Below are positions 54,401 through 62,604 of a stretch of DNA of 64,000 nt, in pieces (positions within the stretch are counted from its first letter, which is position 1; each line of letters begins with the position of its first letter). A model generated the notes under the pieces. The model saw nothing but the letters and a program-made list of their open reading frames with translations, ran no database searches and was not told where the DNA came from. Made by a program: the position numbers and the translations under genes. Origin of the DNA: Hymenobacter wooponensis (lineage in GTDB: Bacteria > Bacteroidota > Bacteroidia > Cytophagales > Hymenobacteraceae); the NCBI RefSeq assembly GCF_004745865.1, contig NZ_SRKZ01000008.1:124001-188000 (forward strand), given 5' to 3'.

Positions 54401-54898
54401 TTAGAGAGTAGTAGGGTTGACGGGTAAACGCGACTTCAGTTCCTTTTTAATCCGCACCAGCCGAACGCTCACGTTGGTTTTCGACAGGCCCGTGATGGTG
54501 GCAATTTCCTCGTAGCTCAAGTCGTCCAGGTAGAGCAGCACAATGGCTTTGTTCAGGGGCGAGAGCAGCGCAATGGCCTCGAAGAGCTCCTGGATAGCCT
54601 GCTCCCGGTCATCGGGCGGCGGGTCGGGAATTTGTTCGTGCCAGGCCACCAGGGGGTTGGTTGGCCGTTTACGCGCCGTGCGCTGAGCCATCAGGGCGGT
54701 ATTCAGGCACACGCGGTACATCCAGGTGGAGAACTTTGCCTGCCCCGTGAAAGACGGATAGGACCGCCACAGCTGATAAATCATCTCCTGCACCAAATCG
54801 GCCCGCTCGTCCGGCTCGGGCTGATAGGCTTGCCCAATCCGGTAGGCAATGCCCAGGTGCTGGTTGAGCTGGGCAAGAAAGAGTTGCTCGGTGACCAT
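54401..54898 (-). CDS. ECF-type RNA polymerase sigma factor
   Basis: 165 residues. Region 2 (about 10-75: YQPEPDERADLVQEMIYQLW, RSYPSFTGQAKFSTWMYRV) and region 4 (about 110-160: LSPLNKAIVLLYLDDLSYEE, IATITGLSKTNVSVRLVRIK) are both present and correctly spaced. Typical ECF length. Immediately followed by a four-pass membrane protein and a secreted hydrolase, a compact stress-response-like operon. Confidence 0.92.
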   Translation of the reverse strand: MVTEQLFLAQLNQHLGIAYRIGQAYQPEPDERADLVQEMIYQLWRSYPSFTGQAKFSTWMYRVCLNTALMAQRTARKRPTNPLVAWHEQIPDPPPDDREQAIQELFEAIALLSPLNKAIVLLYLDDLSYEEIATITGLSKTNVSVRLVRIKKELKSRLPVNPTTL

Positions 54899-55300
54899 GA
54901 TGCTGAGTTGCGAGTGCCTTTTCTCCGTTAGTTGTCAACCGGACCAAAAAACTACAACAGCCGGCAGCGCCCCCCAAAAAGAAGCATCTACTTCTTTGCC
55001 TACCTAGTATGATTATAGGCCTCACCGTTCAGCCCAGCCAGGGAAATTGCCCGTAGTTTTTAGTCTTGCTGTCCGCAACGCGTCAACGACCACTAAACGT
55101 CGACTTACCAATTGACATAAGGGCTGACAAGCCGCTTGCTGGCCATAATAAAGCATGGCCAGCTCTAGTTTATACCTCTATCCCTATCCCTAGATAAACT
55201 ACGGCTGTGCACTCGGTTTGCCGTTCGTACAGCTGCCTTGGAGAGGAAGAGGGAGTGCAGCACTGTCGGCCCACGATCTCCCTATTCATCTATTATCCTT
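54899..55300. other. Intergenic region with two small dyads
   Basis: About 400 nt upstream of the ECF operon. Contains GCTGGCCAT / ATGGCCAGC (55138-55163) with an 8-nt loop, and TAGTTTAT / ATAAACTA around 55166-55200 flanking a CTATCC repeat. No gene seen. Confidence 0.45.
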
Positions 55301-55590
55301 ATGCCCTTAGTAGTTATTTTTCTCGTGGCGGCCTGGCTGGTTCCGGTTCATACGGTTCTAGGCCAGCAGCGGGACGCGGACACTGCCACCCGCGCTCCGT
55401 CGGCGAGGTCAACCCCTACATTTTGGGGCGTCACAGTAGACCTTGGGTCTGCCACACTCGATGGGGACCAGCTCACCACCGTGTTTGCCCCCTACTCCGC
55501 CGCTTCCCTTTCGCGGGAGGGGTTTCGCAGGCCTTCCAGCTCGTCCTCAGTGACTAGGTGTTTGGCGCCGGCGCATTTACAACTTCCACC
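55301..55590 (+). pseudogene. Truncated secreted protein of unknown family
   Basis: Begins with a clear signal peptide (MPLVVIFLVAAWLVPVHTVL) and continues TPTFWGVTVDLGSATLDGDQ, LTTVFAPYSAASLS. After this the plausible continuation is in another frame (GGVSQAFQLVLSD, then a TAG one base from TGG, then VFGAGAFTTST). It then collides with the end of the minus-strand gene. The conserved-looking sequence is not one I recognise. Confidence 0.5.
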
Positions 55591-56023
55591 AAGGCCTCTT
55601 TCGGTCCGACTTCTGCTGGTAGACTTCTTCCATTGGCTTCAGCTCGCCGTTTACGGGCAGGAGGACGGGACCCTCAAAACTGGGGTCGTAAAAGCCAACT
55701 TGATGCTTGAGTGCCAATCGGTGGGCCATTTCGTTGGCTTCCCCTGTCAGTGACCAGCTGAAAGCGGCATAGATAACCACGCGACCAATACTATAGTCTG
55801 TTTCATAAGCATTCGTGTGGTCATCGGTTGCGTGCATCCCGTTCAAATCCGGAAAGACCTGCTCCATGTCCAGAAGCCAAGCCCGAAGCTCAGGAGTGGT
55901 TATTGCCGGGTCGTTGTACCCATGATCCTCTGCCCATTCCGTTTGGCTTTCATACCAAACCATAAACTCAGGCTTTGTTTTTGGCGCGGCTTCTTGGCTA
56001 AAAACCAGCAGGTCGTAGCTCAT
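55577..56023 (-). CDS. Conserved-looking protein of unknown function
   Basis: 148 residues starting MSYDLLVFSQEAAPKTKPEF and rich in aromatic and acidic residues (WYESQTEWAEDHGYNDP; SLTGEANEMAHRLALKHQVG). The opening MSYDLxVF and ETDYSIGRVVIYAAFSWS resemble a family of hypothetical proteins often found in toxin-immunity or stray contexts, which I cannot name with certainty. No signal peptide or membrane segment; probably cytoplasmic. Confidence 0.7.
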   Translation of the reverse strand: MSYDLLVFSQEAAPKTKPEFMVWYESQTEWAEDHGYNDPAITTPELRAWLLDMEQVFPDLNGMHATDDHTNAYETDYSIGRVVIYAAFSWSLTGEANEMAHRLALKHQVGFYDPSFEGPVLLPVNGELKPMEEVYQQKSDRKRPWWKL

Positions 56024-56199
56024 GCAGATATTACGGCTAAAGTACCACGCCGCGCGTAGCGGATGGTTGGACTACAACTTACCACTTTCCCTGGACCAGT
56101 CCGAGAAGCTAACGCTGTGATAACCCAAATGAGGAGGTGGCCTACGGAAGCTGCTATAATGCCACGAGCGAATCCACCTGCGGGGCGCTCCACCCGTGG

Positions 56200-56466
56200 C
56201 TAAGCAACAATAGTCACGTCGGTGAAAATACGTCTTCTGCCCACTCGATACGTTTTGATATAGGCCAGTACCGTCTCAAACAGCCTGTACGTTTCCTCTT
56301 CTCCGTACGGGAAGTACAGGTTGGCGGCTTTACCAGCCACGATGCCTTCCGCACTATTCAACGCCCAGATTACACGGGCTTGCGGATACTTTATGGACGC
56401 AATAGTTATTTTCCCGAAACACGGTATCTGCTCGTTATTGAAATGAGCGATGGCGGAAATTTTCAT
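56200..56466 (-). CDS. Small unrecognised protein
   Basis: 88 residues from the ATG at 56466 (MKISAIAHFNNEQIPCFGKI), with balanced composition (NLYFPYGEEETYRLFETVLA) and no low-complexity. Pairs with a divergent short gene starting at the same CATG. No family assigned. Confidence 0.5.
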   Translation of the reverse strand: MKISAIAHFNNEQIPCFGKITIASIKYPQARVIWALNSAEGIVAGKAANLYFPYGEEETYRLFETVLAYIKTYRVGRRRIFTDVTIVA

Positions 56467-56836
56467 GCGGCAATATGAGCCCGTTAACATTGTTACGATT
56501 CCACGGGGACTGCTAGCGGGGTGCTGCACTTCTCCGGCATCCCCCTTTCGCTTTGCCCCTTCTTTCACGTCTTACTCCGACGGAGGGTTACCCGCTACGC
56601 AAGGAGCCACTCTTTATCAGATCACCACCTGCCGGCTGACCGACACCTTACTGGCACTGCACTTTCAGGTCAAGAGGCCGGATGCGGGCCCCCACGTTAT
56701 TCGGCTTGCCATTACCTATGAGGCGGAAACGATTGACTACCAAACGGCTCTGAACTCATTCTTACCGCCCCCAGAGCCGGAGCCTCCGTACTATCGGGAA
56801 GTGGTGAGCTCGGCCAGCGGCCAGCATGCTCACTAG
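56450..56836 (+). CDS. Small unrecognised protein, doubtful
   Basis: 128 codons from the ATG at 56450 or 56465. The second half is protein-like (DTLLALHFQVKRPDAGPHVI, YEAETIDYQTALNSFLPPPE); the first half is less so. Its 5' end overlaps the minus-strand gene by about 17 nt. No family recognised. Confidence 0.4.
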   Translation: MAEIFMRQYEPVNIVTIPRGLLAGCCTSPASPFRFAPSFTSYSDGGLPATQGATLYQITTCRLTDTLLALHFQVKRPDAGPHVIRLAITYEAETIDYQTALNSFLPPPEPEPPYYREVVSSASGQHAH

Positions 56837-56914
56837 CGAGGCTAGTGGGCTACCGGAAGCCAGCGCCGCAGATTGCGTTTACCGCCCCCGCCCATTGACA
56901 GTCATGTCCAGCGG

Positions 56915-57066
56915 TAGTACTATCGGGTCCGCATTGGCGAGGCCGACTTCCTGTTTTTCAATACTGGGGATGAAGGCTACTATACGATCAACCAAAGGGA
57001 GGAGGTCCTCGCCCAGGATAGTTATGCGTGCCAGTGGAGTGAGCAGTTGCCTTCCCACCAACCATA
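56915..57066 (+). pseudogene. Remnant without a start
   Basis: One frame from a TAG reads YYRVRIGEADFLFFNTGDEG, YYTINQREEVLAQDSYACQW, then SEQLPSHQP and a stop. Protein-like but has no start codon; likely the end of a lost gene. No family recognised. Confidence 0.4.
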
Positions 57067-57112
57067 GAGCCCAGCTACGGTAGTTCACTGAACCCTCTAG
57101 GGTTAGCCGTTG

Positions 57113-59845
57113 CTAGTAGGGTCCGATCAACAGCTTCTGGTGCTGGACGGGCCCCTGGGCGGGGTGCAGGGTGAGGTGGTAGAGGCCCTTGGCCAGCCCC
57201 GGCGCCTGCACCGGCACCTGATTGTCGCCGGCCCGTAAAAGTACCTTTTGCCGCAGCACCACCCGCCCCAGTCCATCGCGCAGCGTGAGCTGGGCCGTTT
57301 GAACCTGCGTGCTGCGGCAGCTCACCGTGAACTCGCCCGCACTGGGGTTAGGGTACACGCCCACCGCTTCGCTCGGTTGCCGCCCTTGGGGGGCGGCAAC
57401 CTGCCGCATCGCGGGTGCGCGGCTCACCGGGCTGCTCGCCTCGGCGGCGGGCAGCACCTCGATGGCGGACACCTTAGGCTGGTCCACGCCGCCCTCGGCT
57501 GGCAGGGCGCTAAAATCCAAGTTCAGCTCCCCGTCCGTGAGGGTAACCAGGAAGGTCTCGGTGGTAGCGGTATTGGCCCCCACTTTTTGGTAGATGTCGT
57601 AGTTGTCGAGCACCTTGGTGCCTTCCGCACTTACATCGAATACCCGCTGCCCCGGCTGGGTCCAGTAAATTTCCGCAAAGTGTAGCACGACCTGGTAGCG
57701 CCCGTTGGGGACGGGCAGGGTGTAGCTTAAGTAACCGTTGGTGCCGTAGCGCTCGGTTTGGTACAGGGCATCATCGGCCGCCACGGCAATGGCGGCCGTG
57801 GTGCGGTAGGTGTTGCCGTGGCTAGGCCCGTAGTAGGCGTCGGCGGCGAAGTTCCCGCGGGCCGTGGCCAGGGCGCCGCCGCCGGCATTCAGCTGGTAGG
57901 TGGGGGTCAGCGGGTGCACCTCCAGGGCCGCGAGCTTGGGCTGATCAATCCCCCCCTCCGCGGCCAGGGCGGATAGGTCCAGGTTGAGCATGCCGTCGGT
58001 GACGTGGACGGAGAATGTCTCCGTGGTGGCCGTGTTGACGCCCACCTGGGCAACAATGTCGTAGTCCTCGAGCACCAACTGCTTTTCCAGGTGCACGTCA
58101 AACCGGCGTTGCCCCGGCTGGGTCCAGTAGATCTCGGCTAGGTGCAGCACCACTTGGTAAGTACCATTTGGTACGGGCAGGGCGTAGCTCAGGTATCCGT
58201 TGGTGCCGTAGCGCTCGGTTTCGTACAGGGCAACCTCCGACGTCCCGGCAAGCCGGGCGGTAGTGCGGTAAGTGTTGCCCGGCGTAGGAGCATAGAACTG
58301 ATCGGCCACAAACGTACCGAGCATGGTGCTCACCGTTGCGCCGCCGGCATTGATGCGGTAGTGGGTAGGTAAGGGCGCCGTAGCCGGGTTAAGCCGGATG
58401 CTGGCTGAGCCCCCGCTTCCGCTGCTTGCGTTGGCCGTCGCGAAGTCCAGCGTGCCGTCCCCATCCAGGTCGCCCACCGCAATGGCCCGGGGGCTTTCGG
58501 GCACCACCATAGTCTGGTCGCCACTGAAGTTGCCCAGGCCATCGTTGCGCCGCAGGCTCACGGAGTTAGGAAACCCGCCCGCCAGCAAATCCAAGTCGCC
58601 ATCCCCATCCACATCCCCCAAGGCCTCGAACACGGCGAAAGAGCCTAGGTTGACAAATCGGCTGCCGCCGAATGCGCCTTGTCCGTCGTTGAACACCACC
58701 GTAACGGTGCTGCCGGTATTGGCGGCCACCACATCCAGGTCGCCGTCCCCATCCACATCCCCCAGCAGCAAGCCCCCGGGCATGGTGGCAATATCTAGGC
58801 TCTGACCGGTGCTGGCAAACGAACCCTGCCCGATATTCAGGCGCACATCAATGAGCCCATTGCGGCCGCTCGCCAGCAGGTCCAGGGCCCCGTCGTTGTT
58901 AACGTCCCCTAGCACCACCGTCGAGGCGTTCAGGCTCACGGGCACTATGGGGCCTTCGCTGAAGCCAGCGCGGCCGTTATTTAGCCTTACCCGCACGACC
59001 GTGCTGGGCGCTGGCCCACTACTTGTCGCGCCTTCGGTCACTACATCCAGGTCGCCATCCCCATCCACATCGCCTAACGCCGCGCCGCCCAGGCCCGCTG
59101 GTTCCAGAGAACCGAAGTTCCCCCCGCTGTTTAAGCGCACGCCTCCCCGGGTTACCAGGTCCAGGTCGCCATCGTTGTCCAAATCGCCCAGCAGCAGTTT
59201 GCCCGCACTGCTACCGGGTATTTCCTGGCCGTTAGCAAAAGTGCCATTGCCCTTATTCAGGCGAACACTAACGGTGTTTTCGGGACCCGTACTGACCGCA
59301 TTTACGGCTAGCAAGTCCAGATCACCGTCGTTATCGATGTCGCCTAGGGCGAGACTAAACGGGTTGCTCAGCGGCACGTCGGGTTGGCTGCTGAACAGGC
59401 CCGTACTGGGGGCGGTGGCCGACGTAAACTGGAATACGTAGGGACGGGCTAGATTCTGCTGGCTGCTACTCTGCACGGCGCTAGTCACGGTTGCGGAAAC
59501 AACCTCCCCGGCCTTGAAGGGTACTGTGGGGCGGTACGTGAGCGTGTTGCCACTGACTGCGGGAGTCCCTTGTTTGTAGCCGCCCGCCTGTGAGCTGAAC
59601 ACGGCAAGCGCGGCCGCGGTAGTCGAACTGTGGCTTAAAGGCTGGCTGAACCCCACCGACACCGCCGTCGTGGGGGGAGCGGCTAACGCGTTGCGGGTAG
59701 GCGTCCACCCCGTGGGCGCTAGCTCTTGGGCGCAGGCGGTGTCCGCTAAGAAGATAACTAAACTTAACAGTCCCAGGTGCCCTCCCCGGAGGAAGAAGGC
59801 AGGGGCAGTAGCCACCGGACGAATAGCAGGACGAATAGCAGGCAT
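57113..59845 (-). CDS. T9SS-exported protein with VCBS/FG-GAP repeats and two malectin domains
   Basis: 910 residues. Signal peptide within the first ~39 residues (LLSLVIFLADTACAQ). Order: SbsA-like Ig domain (about 42-145), a seven-ish-blade FG-GAP/VCBS propeller (about 150-490; DIDNDGDLDLLAV repeats with calcium-type DxDxDGxxD motifs), malectin domain 1 (496-645; YRINAGGATVS, ERYGTNGYLSYALPVPNG), malectin domain 2 (650-800, near-identical to the first), and a Por-type T9SS sorting domain (828-910; VGVYPNPSAGEFTVSC). Exported by the Bacteroidota type IX system to the surface or medium; malectin domains bind glycans. Confidence 0.93.
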   Translation of the reverse strand: MPAIRPAIRPVATAPAFFLRGGHLGLLSLVIFLADTACAQELAPTGWTPTRNALAAPPTTAVSVGFSQPLSHSSTTAAALAVFSSQAGGYKQGTPAVSGNTLTYRPTVPFKAGEVVSATVTSAVQSSSQQNLARPYVFQFTSATAPSTGLFSSQPDVPLSNPFSLALGDIDNDGDLDLLAVNAVSTGPENTVSVRLNKGNGTFANGQEIPGSSAGKLLLGDLDNDGDLDLVTRGGVRLNSGGNFGSLEPAGLGGAALGDVDGDGDLDVVTEGATSSGPAPSTVVRVRLNNGRAGFSEGPIVPVSLNASTVVLGDVNNDGALDLLASGRNGLIDVRLNIGQGSFASTGQSLDIATMPGGLLLGDVDGDGDLDVVAANTGSTVTVVFNDGQGAFGGSRFVNLGSFAVFEALGDVDGDGDLDLLAGGFPNSVSLRRNDGLGNFSGDQTMVVPESPRAIAVGDLDGDGTLDFATANASSGSGGSASIRLNPATAPLPTHYRINAGGATVSTMLGTFVADQFYAPTPGNTYRTTARLAGTSEVALYETERYGTNGYLSYALPVPNGTYQVVLHLAEIYWTQPGQRRFDVHLEKQLVLEDYDIVAQVGVNTATTETFSVHVTDGMLNLDLSALAAEGGIDQPKLAALEVHPLTPTYQLNAGGGALATARGNFAADAYYGPSHGNTYRTTAAIAVAADDALYQTERYGTNGYLSYTLPVPNGRYQVVLHFAEIYWTQPGQRVFDVSAEGTKVLDNYDIYQKVGANTATTETFLVTLTDGELNLDFSALPAEGGVDQPKVSAIEVLPAAEASSPVSRAPAMRQVAAPQGRQPSEAVGVYPNPSAGEFTVSCRSTQVQTAQLTLRDGLGRVVLRQKVLLRAGDNQVPVQAPGLAKGLYHLTLHPAQGPVQHQKLLIGPY

Positions 59846-60457
59846 AGGATGACGGTAGTACCAGGCAAGGGCAAGCCCGCACCGTGGGGCCGGCCCTCTT
59901 CCAGCAGGTAGAAATAGGTGGCGCCAGATAGCAACCCACTAAAACTACTAGTTAATATTCAAATAGTTAAATAAATATTTAACCCATTACGCATGCTTAT
60001 GGGGGCCACCCCCAGGCTGGTGATGGAGTGAGGCGTACGGTAGGGCGCGGAGTTGTTTGGCCCGCCAGCGCAGCGTAAGCCGGTGGCGCCCCGTGGCCGG
60101 CCGCTACCGGCACTTGGTTTATTCCTGCTTGCCGGAGCACTACCCGGCCCAGCCTGTTGGTCAGCAGCAACTGCGCGGTTTACCCCGGGGTATCTGCCCG
60201 AAATTGCGCTTAAACCTAGCCAGGCCACGGCCACTCAGGCACGCAAACTGCGTTAGGGCAAGGTTAAACGGGAAATGGTGAATAATGAACGGCGCTAAGT
60301 CCGGCCGGCTAAAACCAGCCACGTTATCGATTATCGGTTTACGCCACACGCAAGCGCGGCTGCTCAGCAACAGTCTACCTTCCGCTAACGCGTTTTCTCC
60401 CCGGCCGAGCCGGCCTAGTTGGAAAGCGGGCGACCAGACTTCTACCTTCGCCGCCTG
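59846..60457. other. Control region of the T9SS gene and gap before the GNAT gene
   Basis: About 610 nt. The stretch 59940-59990 is very AT-rich and holds an 18-bp palindrome. A TACCTTCG element at 60443-60450 is the likely -7 box of the GNAT gene, 7 nt before its start. No further gene seen. Confidence 0.5.
59966..59983. promoter_or_regulatory. AT-rich palindrome GTTAAATA-N2-TATTTAAC
   Basis: Perfect 8-bp arms about 120 nt upstream of the T9SS protein gene; the half GTTAA also occurs 15 bp to the left (59951). In a GC-rich genome this is a good candidate operator. Confidence 0.5.
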
Positions 60458-61063
60458 ATGATGGATATGCCTCGCTTTTCAGTCTCCTACGGCCGCATTC
60501 GGTTGCGCCCCTTGCTGCCGACCGACCACCCGTCCTTCGCCACCTACCGGGCCGATCCGCAGGTGGCCCGCTACCAGGGCTTTGCCCCGTACACCGCGGC
60601 CGACGCGGCCGCGTTTATCGAAGCCAATGCGCAAACGCCCATTCCGCCCGAGCCGGGGCAGTGGGTGCAGCTCGCCCTCACGCGGGCGGCGGATGGGGTT
60701 TTATTGGGCGACTGCGCCCTGCACCGGCAGGCCGCGGAGCCTCGGTTTGGGGAGTTTGGCATTACGCTGGCTCCCGCCTGGCAGGGGCAGGGCTACGCCC
60801 GCGAGGCGGTGCTGGCCCTGCTGGGCTACTGTTTCGAAGAGCTCGTCCTGCACCGGGTCCTGGCGCTCACCGACGTGCGCAACCAGGGCTGCGTGCACCT
60901 GCTGGAAAGCGTCGGGATGCGGCGCGAAGCGCATTTCCAGCACAACGGGTGGTATAAAGGCGAGTGGTGCGACGAGCTGCAATACGCCTTGCTGGCCACC
61001 GAGTGGGCCCAACGGAGTACACCCGCTTCACCAGACGAAAAAATAGGCGCCCCAAACCCGTGA
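60458..61063 (+). CDS. GNAT-family N-acetyltransferase (RimJ-like)
   Basis: 201 residues from the first of three clustered ATGs (60458, 60461, 60467). Motifs: GRIRLRPLLPTDHPSFATYR at the N-terminus, acetyl-CoA motif A FGEFGITLAPAWQGQGYARE then AVLALLGYCFEEL, and the motif B end QGCVHLLESVGMRREAHF. This is the Acetyltransf_3 (RimJ/RimL) branch that acetylates ribosomal or other protein N-termini or small amines. The promoter element TACCTTCG ends 7 nt before the start, so the transcript may be leaderless. Confidence 0.9.
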   Translation: MMDMPRFSVSYGRIRLRPLLPTDHPSFATYRADPQVARYQGFAPYTAADAAAFIEANAQTPIPPEPGQWVQLALTRAADGVLLGDCALHRQAAEPRFGEFGITLAPAWQGQGYAREAVLALLGYCFEELVLHRVLALTDVRNQGCVHLLESVGMRREAHFQHNGWYKGEWCDELQYALLATEWAQRSTPASPDEKIGAPNP

Positions 61064-61395
61064 GGCGGTTATCCCGGTTTGGGCTCGAGACCGCACGAGA
61101 TGATAGGCCGGGCCGAAAAATCGTCGCAGCGCGGGCAGCTTACGCCTTAAGCTGAAGCGGCCCCGCTAGCCCCCGCGTACTCTGCTGGCCTAGGTCCAGC
61201 CTTCAATTCCGGAAAAACAAGCTAGCAGAGCTATTCCACGGGGGCCCGGTCTAGGGCGTGGCCTTACCAAGGCCTCGCTTCCATCCTTGGGTGCAAATAG
61301 CGCGGGGCTGACTACTGGGGGCGAGGGTACTGAGCACCCGCGGGCGCAAAAAGCCGTTGCCTACGATGAAAAATTCCGGCGGCTGGCTCGGTAAG
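61064..61395. other. Intergenic stretch, no gene seen
   Basis: About 330 nt. No credible gene; the end of the stretch (61330-61395) shares a reading frame with the protein below but is cut by TAA. Confidence 0.35.
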
Positions 61396-61787
61396 TACTA
61401 GAGACTATTGAAAAAGGCGCGTCAGCTACGGGCCTCGACCGGCGGCCGGCCGGCCCGAGCAACTATTTCCGGCAATTGCGCAGTAAACACGGGCCTACCC
61501 CTACCCGGGAGGAAAAGCTAAATGCCGTTCACAGACGAGGGGAGAGTGCTCGAAGGCACTGGAAAATCCACTCGGATAAGGCGCTGAAGATTCTGAAGTA
61601 TTCCATCAGCCTGCAATCGGCCTTCCATGCTGTTCGCAATAATAGGAGCCTGGCCCCCGACAACCGGCAGCGTAACCGGCAGGAGAGCGTACTGCTTATC
61701 AAGAATATATCGGCGCTCGTCAAGTTCGTGGAATCCATCGAGGAAGCCCCCGCAGCCACCCAAGACGAAAGCGCTAAACGCACCTGA
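61396..61787 (+). pseudogene. Unrecognised protein lacking a proper start
   Basis: An open frame of about 130 codons: TIEKGASATGLDRRPAGPSN, YFRQLRSKHGPTPTREEKLN, then a helical, basic section ending SALVKFVESIEEAPAATQ. The same frame runs upstream as QKAVAYDEKFRRLAR before a TAA (near 61399), suggesting a nonsense mutation in a longer gene. It has no ATG, only TTG at 61476. A proper terminator follows. No family recognised. Confidence 0.45.
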
Positions 61788-61810
61788 TACCAGGTGCCAG
61801 AAAAGAACAA

Positions 61811-61841
61811 AAACCGCATTCACAGCCTGTAAATGCGGTTT
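61811..61841 (+). terminator. Intrinsic terminator
   Basis: Arms AAACCGCATT (61811-61820) and AATGCGGTTT (61832-61841), 11-nt loop, starting 24 nt after the preceding stop. Little T-run beyond the arm. Confidence 0.65.
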
Positions 61842-61975
61842 CTTATGCGTATCTTAGGGGTAACGCACGGTATCCACCCCGCCAACTCGGTTGCCTATGA
61901 ACGGCGAAACCCTGGGGGCTGGGGGGCCTCCAGGGTTTCAAGAAGTGGGTGCAGCTACACCCTACTTCTAACGCA

Positions 61976-62107
61976 ATGGATAAGGAACGGGCTGCAACGG
62001 ATTTTAGGTTCACGCTTAAAATCCGAATACCCCAGGAGCTAGTCAAATGGCTGTTGGGGTTTCTATTGGGCGGCGGCGCCGTGGCGCTGCTCGAACACTG
62101 GAAGTAA
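61976..62107 (+). CDS. 43-residue membrane miniprotein
   Basis: ATG at 61976, stop TAA at 62105. The protein starts MDKERAATDFRFTLKIRIPQ, a polar, basic-amphipathic part, and continues with a membrane segment (residues about 24-38, VKWLLGFLLGGGAVAL) ending LEHWK. The next 4 nt lead directly into a GAAA-tetraloop terminator, a strong sign of a real transcription unit. It resembles small single-pass proteins of phage or mobilome origin, but I do not recognise it. A 10-bp dyad (61906-61939) lies upstream. Confidence 0.6.
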   Translation: MDKERAATDFRFTLKIRIPQELVKWLLGFLLGGGAVALLEHWK

Positions 62108-62111
62108 GGGT

Positions 62112-62142
62112 AAGGGGAGCCGAAAGGCTTCCCTTATTTTTT
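62112..62142 (+). terminator. Intrinsic terminator with GAAA tetraloop
   Basis: 10-bp stem (62112-62121 with 62126-62135, one G-U pair), loop GAAA at 62122-62125, then a run of six Ts at 62137-62142. Begins 5 nt after the stop of the 43-residue gene. Confidence 0.9.
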
Positions 62143-62228
62143 ACTGTATAAAGATACGGTTCTCGGGTCAACAAAGTCAAGAGCTATCCTTCGCGCGGGT
62201 AGCAGTTCAGGCCGCACGAGCGCTCGAT

Positions 62229-62370
62229 CTTTACCCTGCCTGCCTTCCTGGCTGACTTTGAGTGCGAGCTTATTCGTGAACGCACGGCAGCCGGTCTAGC
62301 CCCGGCGCGCATCGTCGGCCGGCGTTCAGGTCTCGCCGAAGCGGCCGGGCGCCCGGCAATCGGGGCCGGG
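62229..62370 (+). mobile_element. C-terminal catalytic-domain remnant of a serine recombinase
   Basis: One frame reads IFTLPAFLADFECELIRERT then AAGLAPARIVGRRSGLAEAA and GRPAI. The pattern LxxLAEFERELIRERTxAGLxxARxxGRxGGRP is diagnostic for DNA invertases/Tn3 resolvases. The nucleophilic Ser domain upstream is missing, and the DNA-binding HTH after GRP is degraded. Mobile-element scar. Confidence 0.7.
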
Positions 62371-62604
62371 ACGCTCCACTAGGAGCAGCAAGTCGGCGGG
62401 ACTATTCAGCCCTCCCGGCAAGCTTCCTGATTCAGATAACCTCTGCGGGGATACTTACCGAGCAGTAAAGCTCCGTCGAAAGGCAACTACCTTCGTGTCC
62501 CCACGTGCCCCCGCCTCTACTCCGCCTCTTGTGTATGGGCGTACGGGGCCAGGGTGAGCCGTCGTTCTTAGCCCAAAGGGCAGCCGGAATATTTAACCGC
62601 AACC

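Noticed and set aside
60180-60192. TTACC-like palindrome TACCCCGGGGTA as a third Crp site
   Set aside because: The half-site is TTACC on one side only (GGTAT on the other), there is no -7 box at 22 nt, and no gene that fits.
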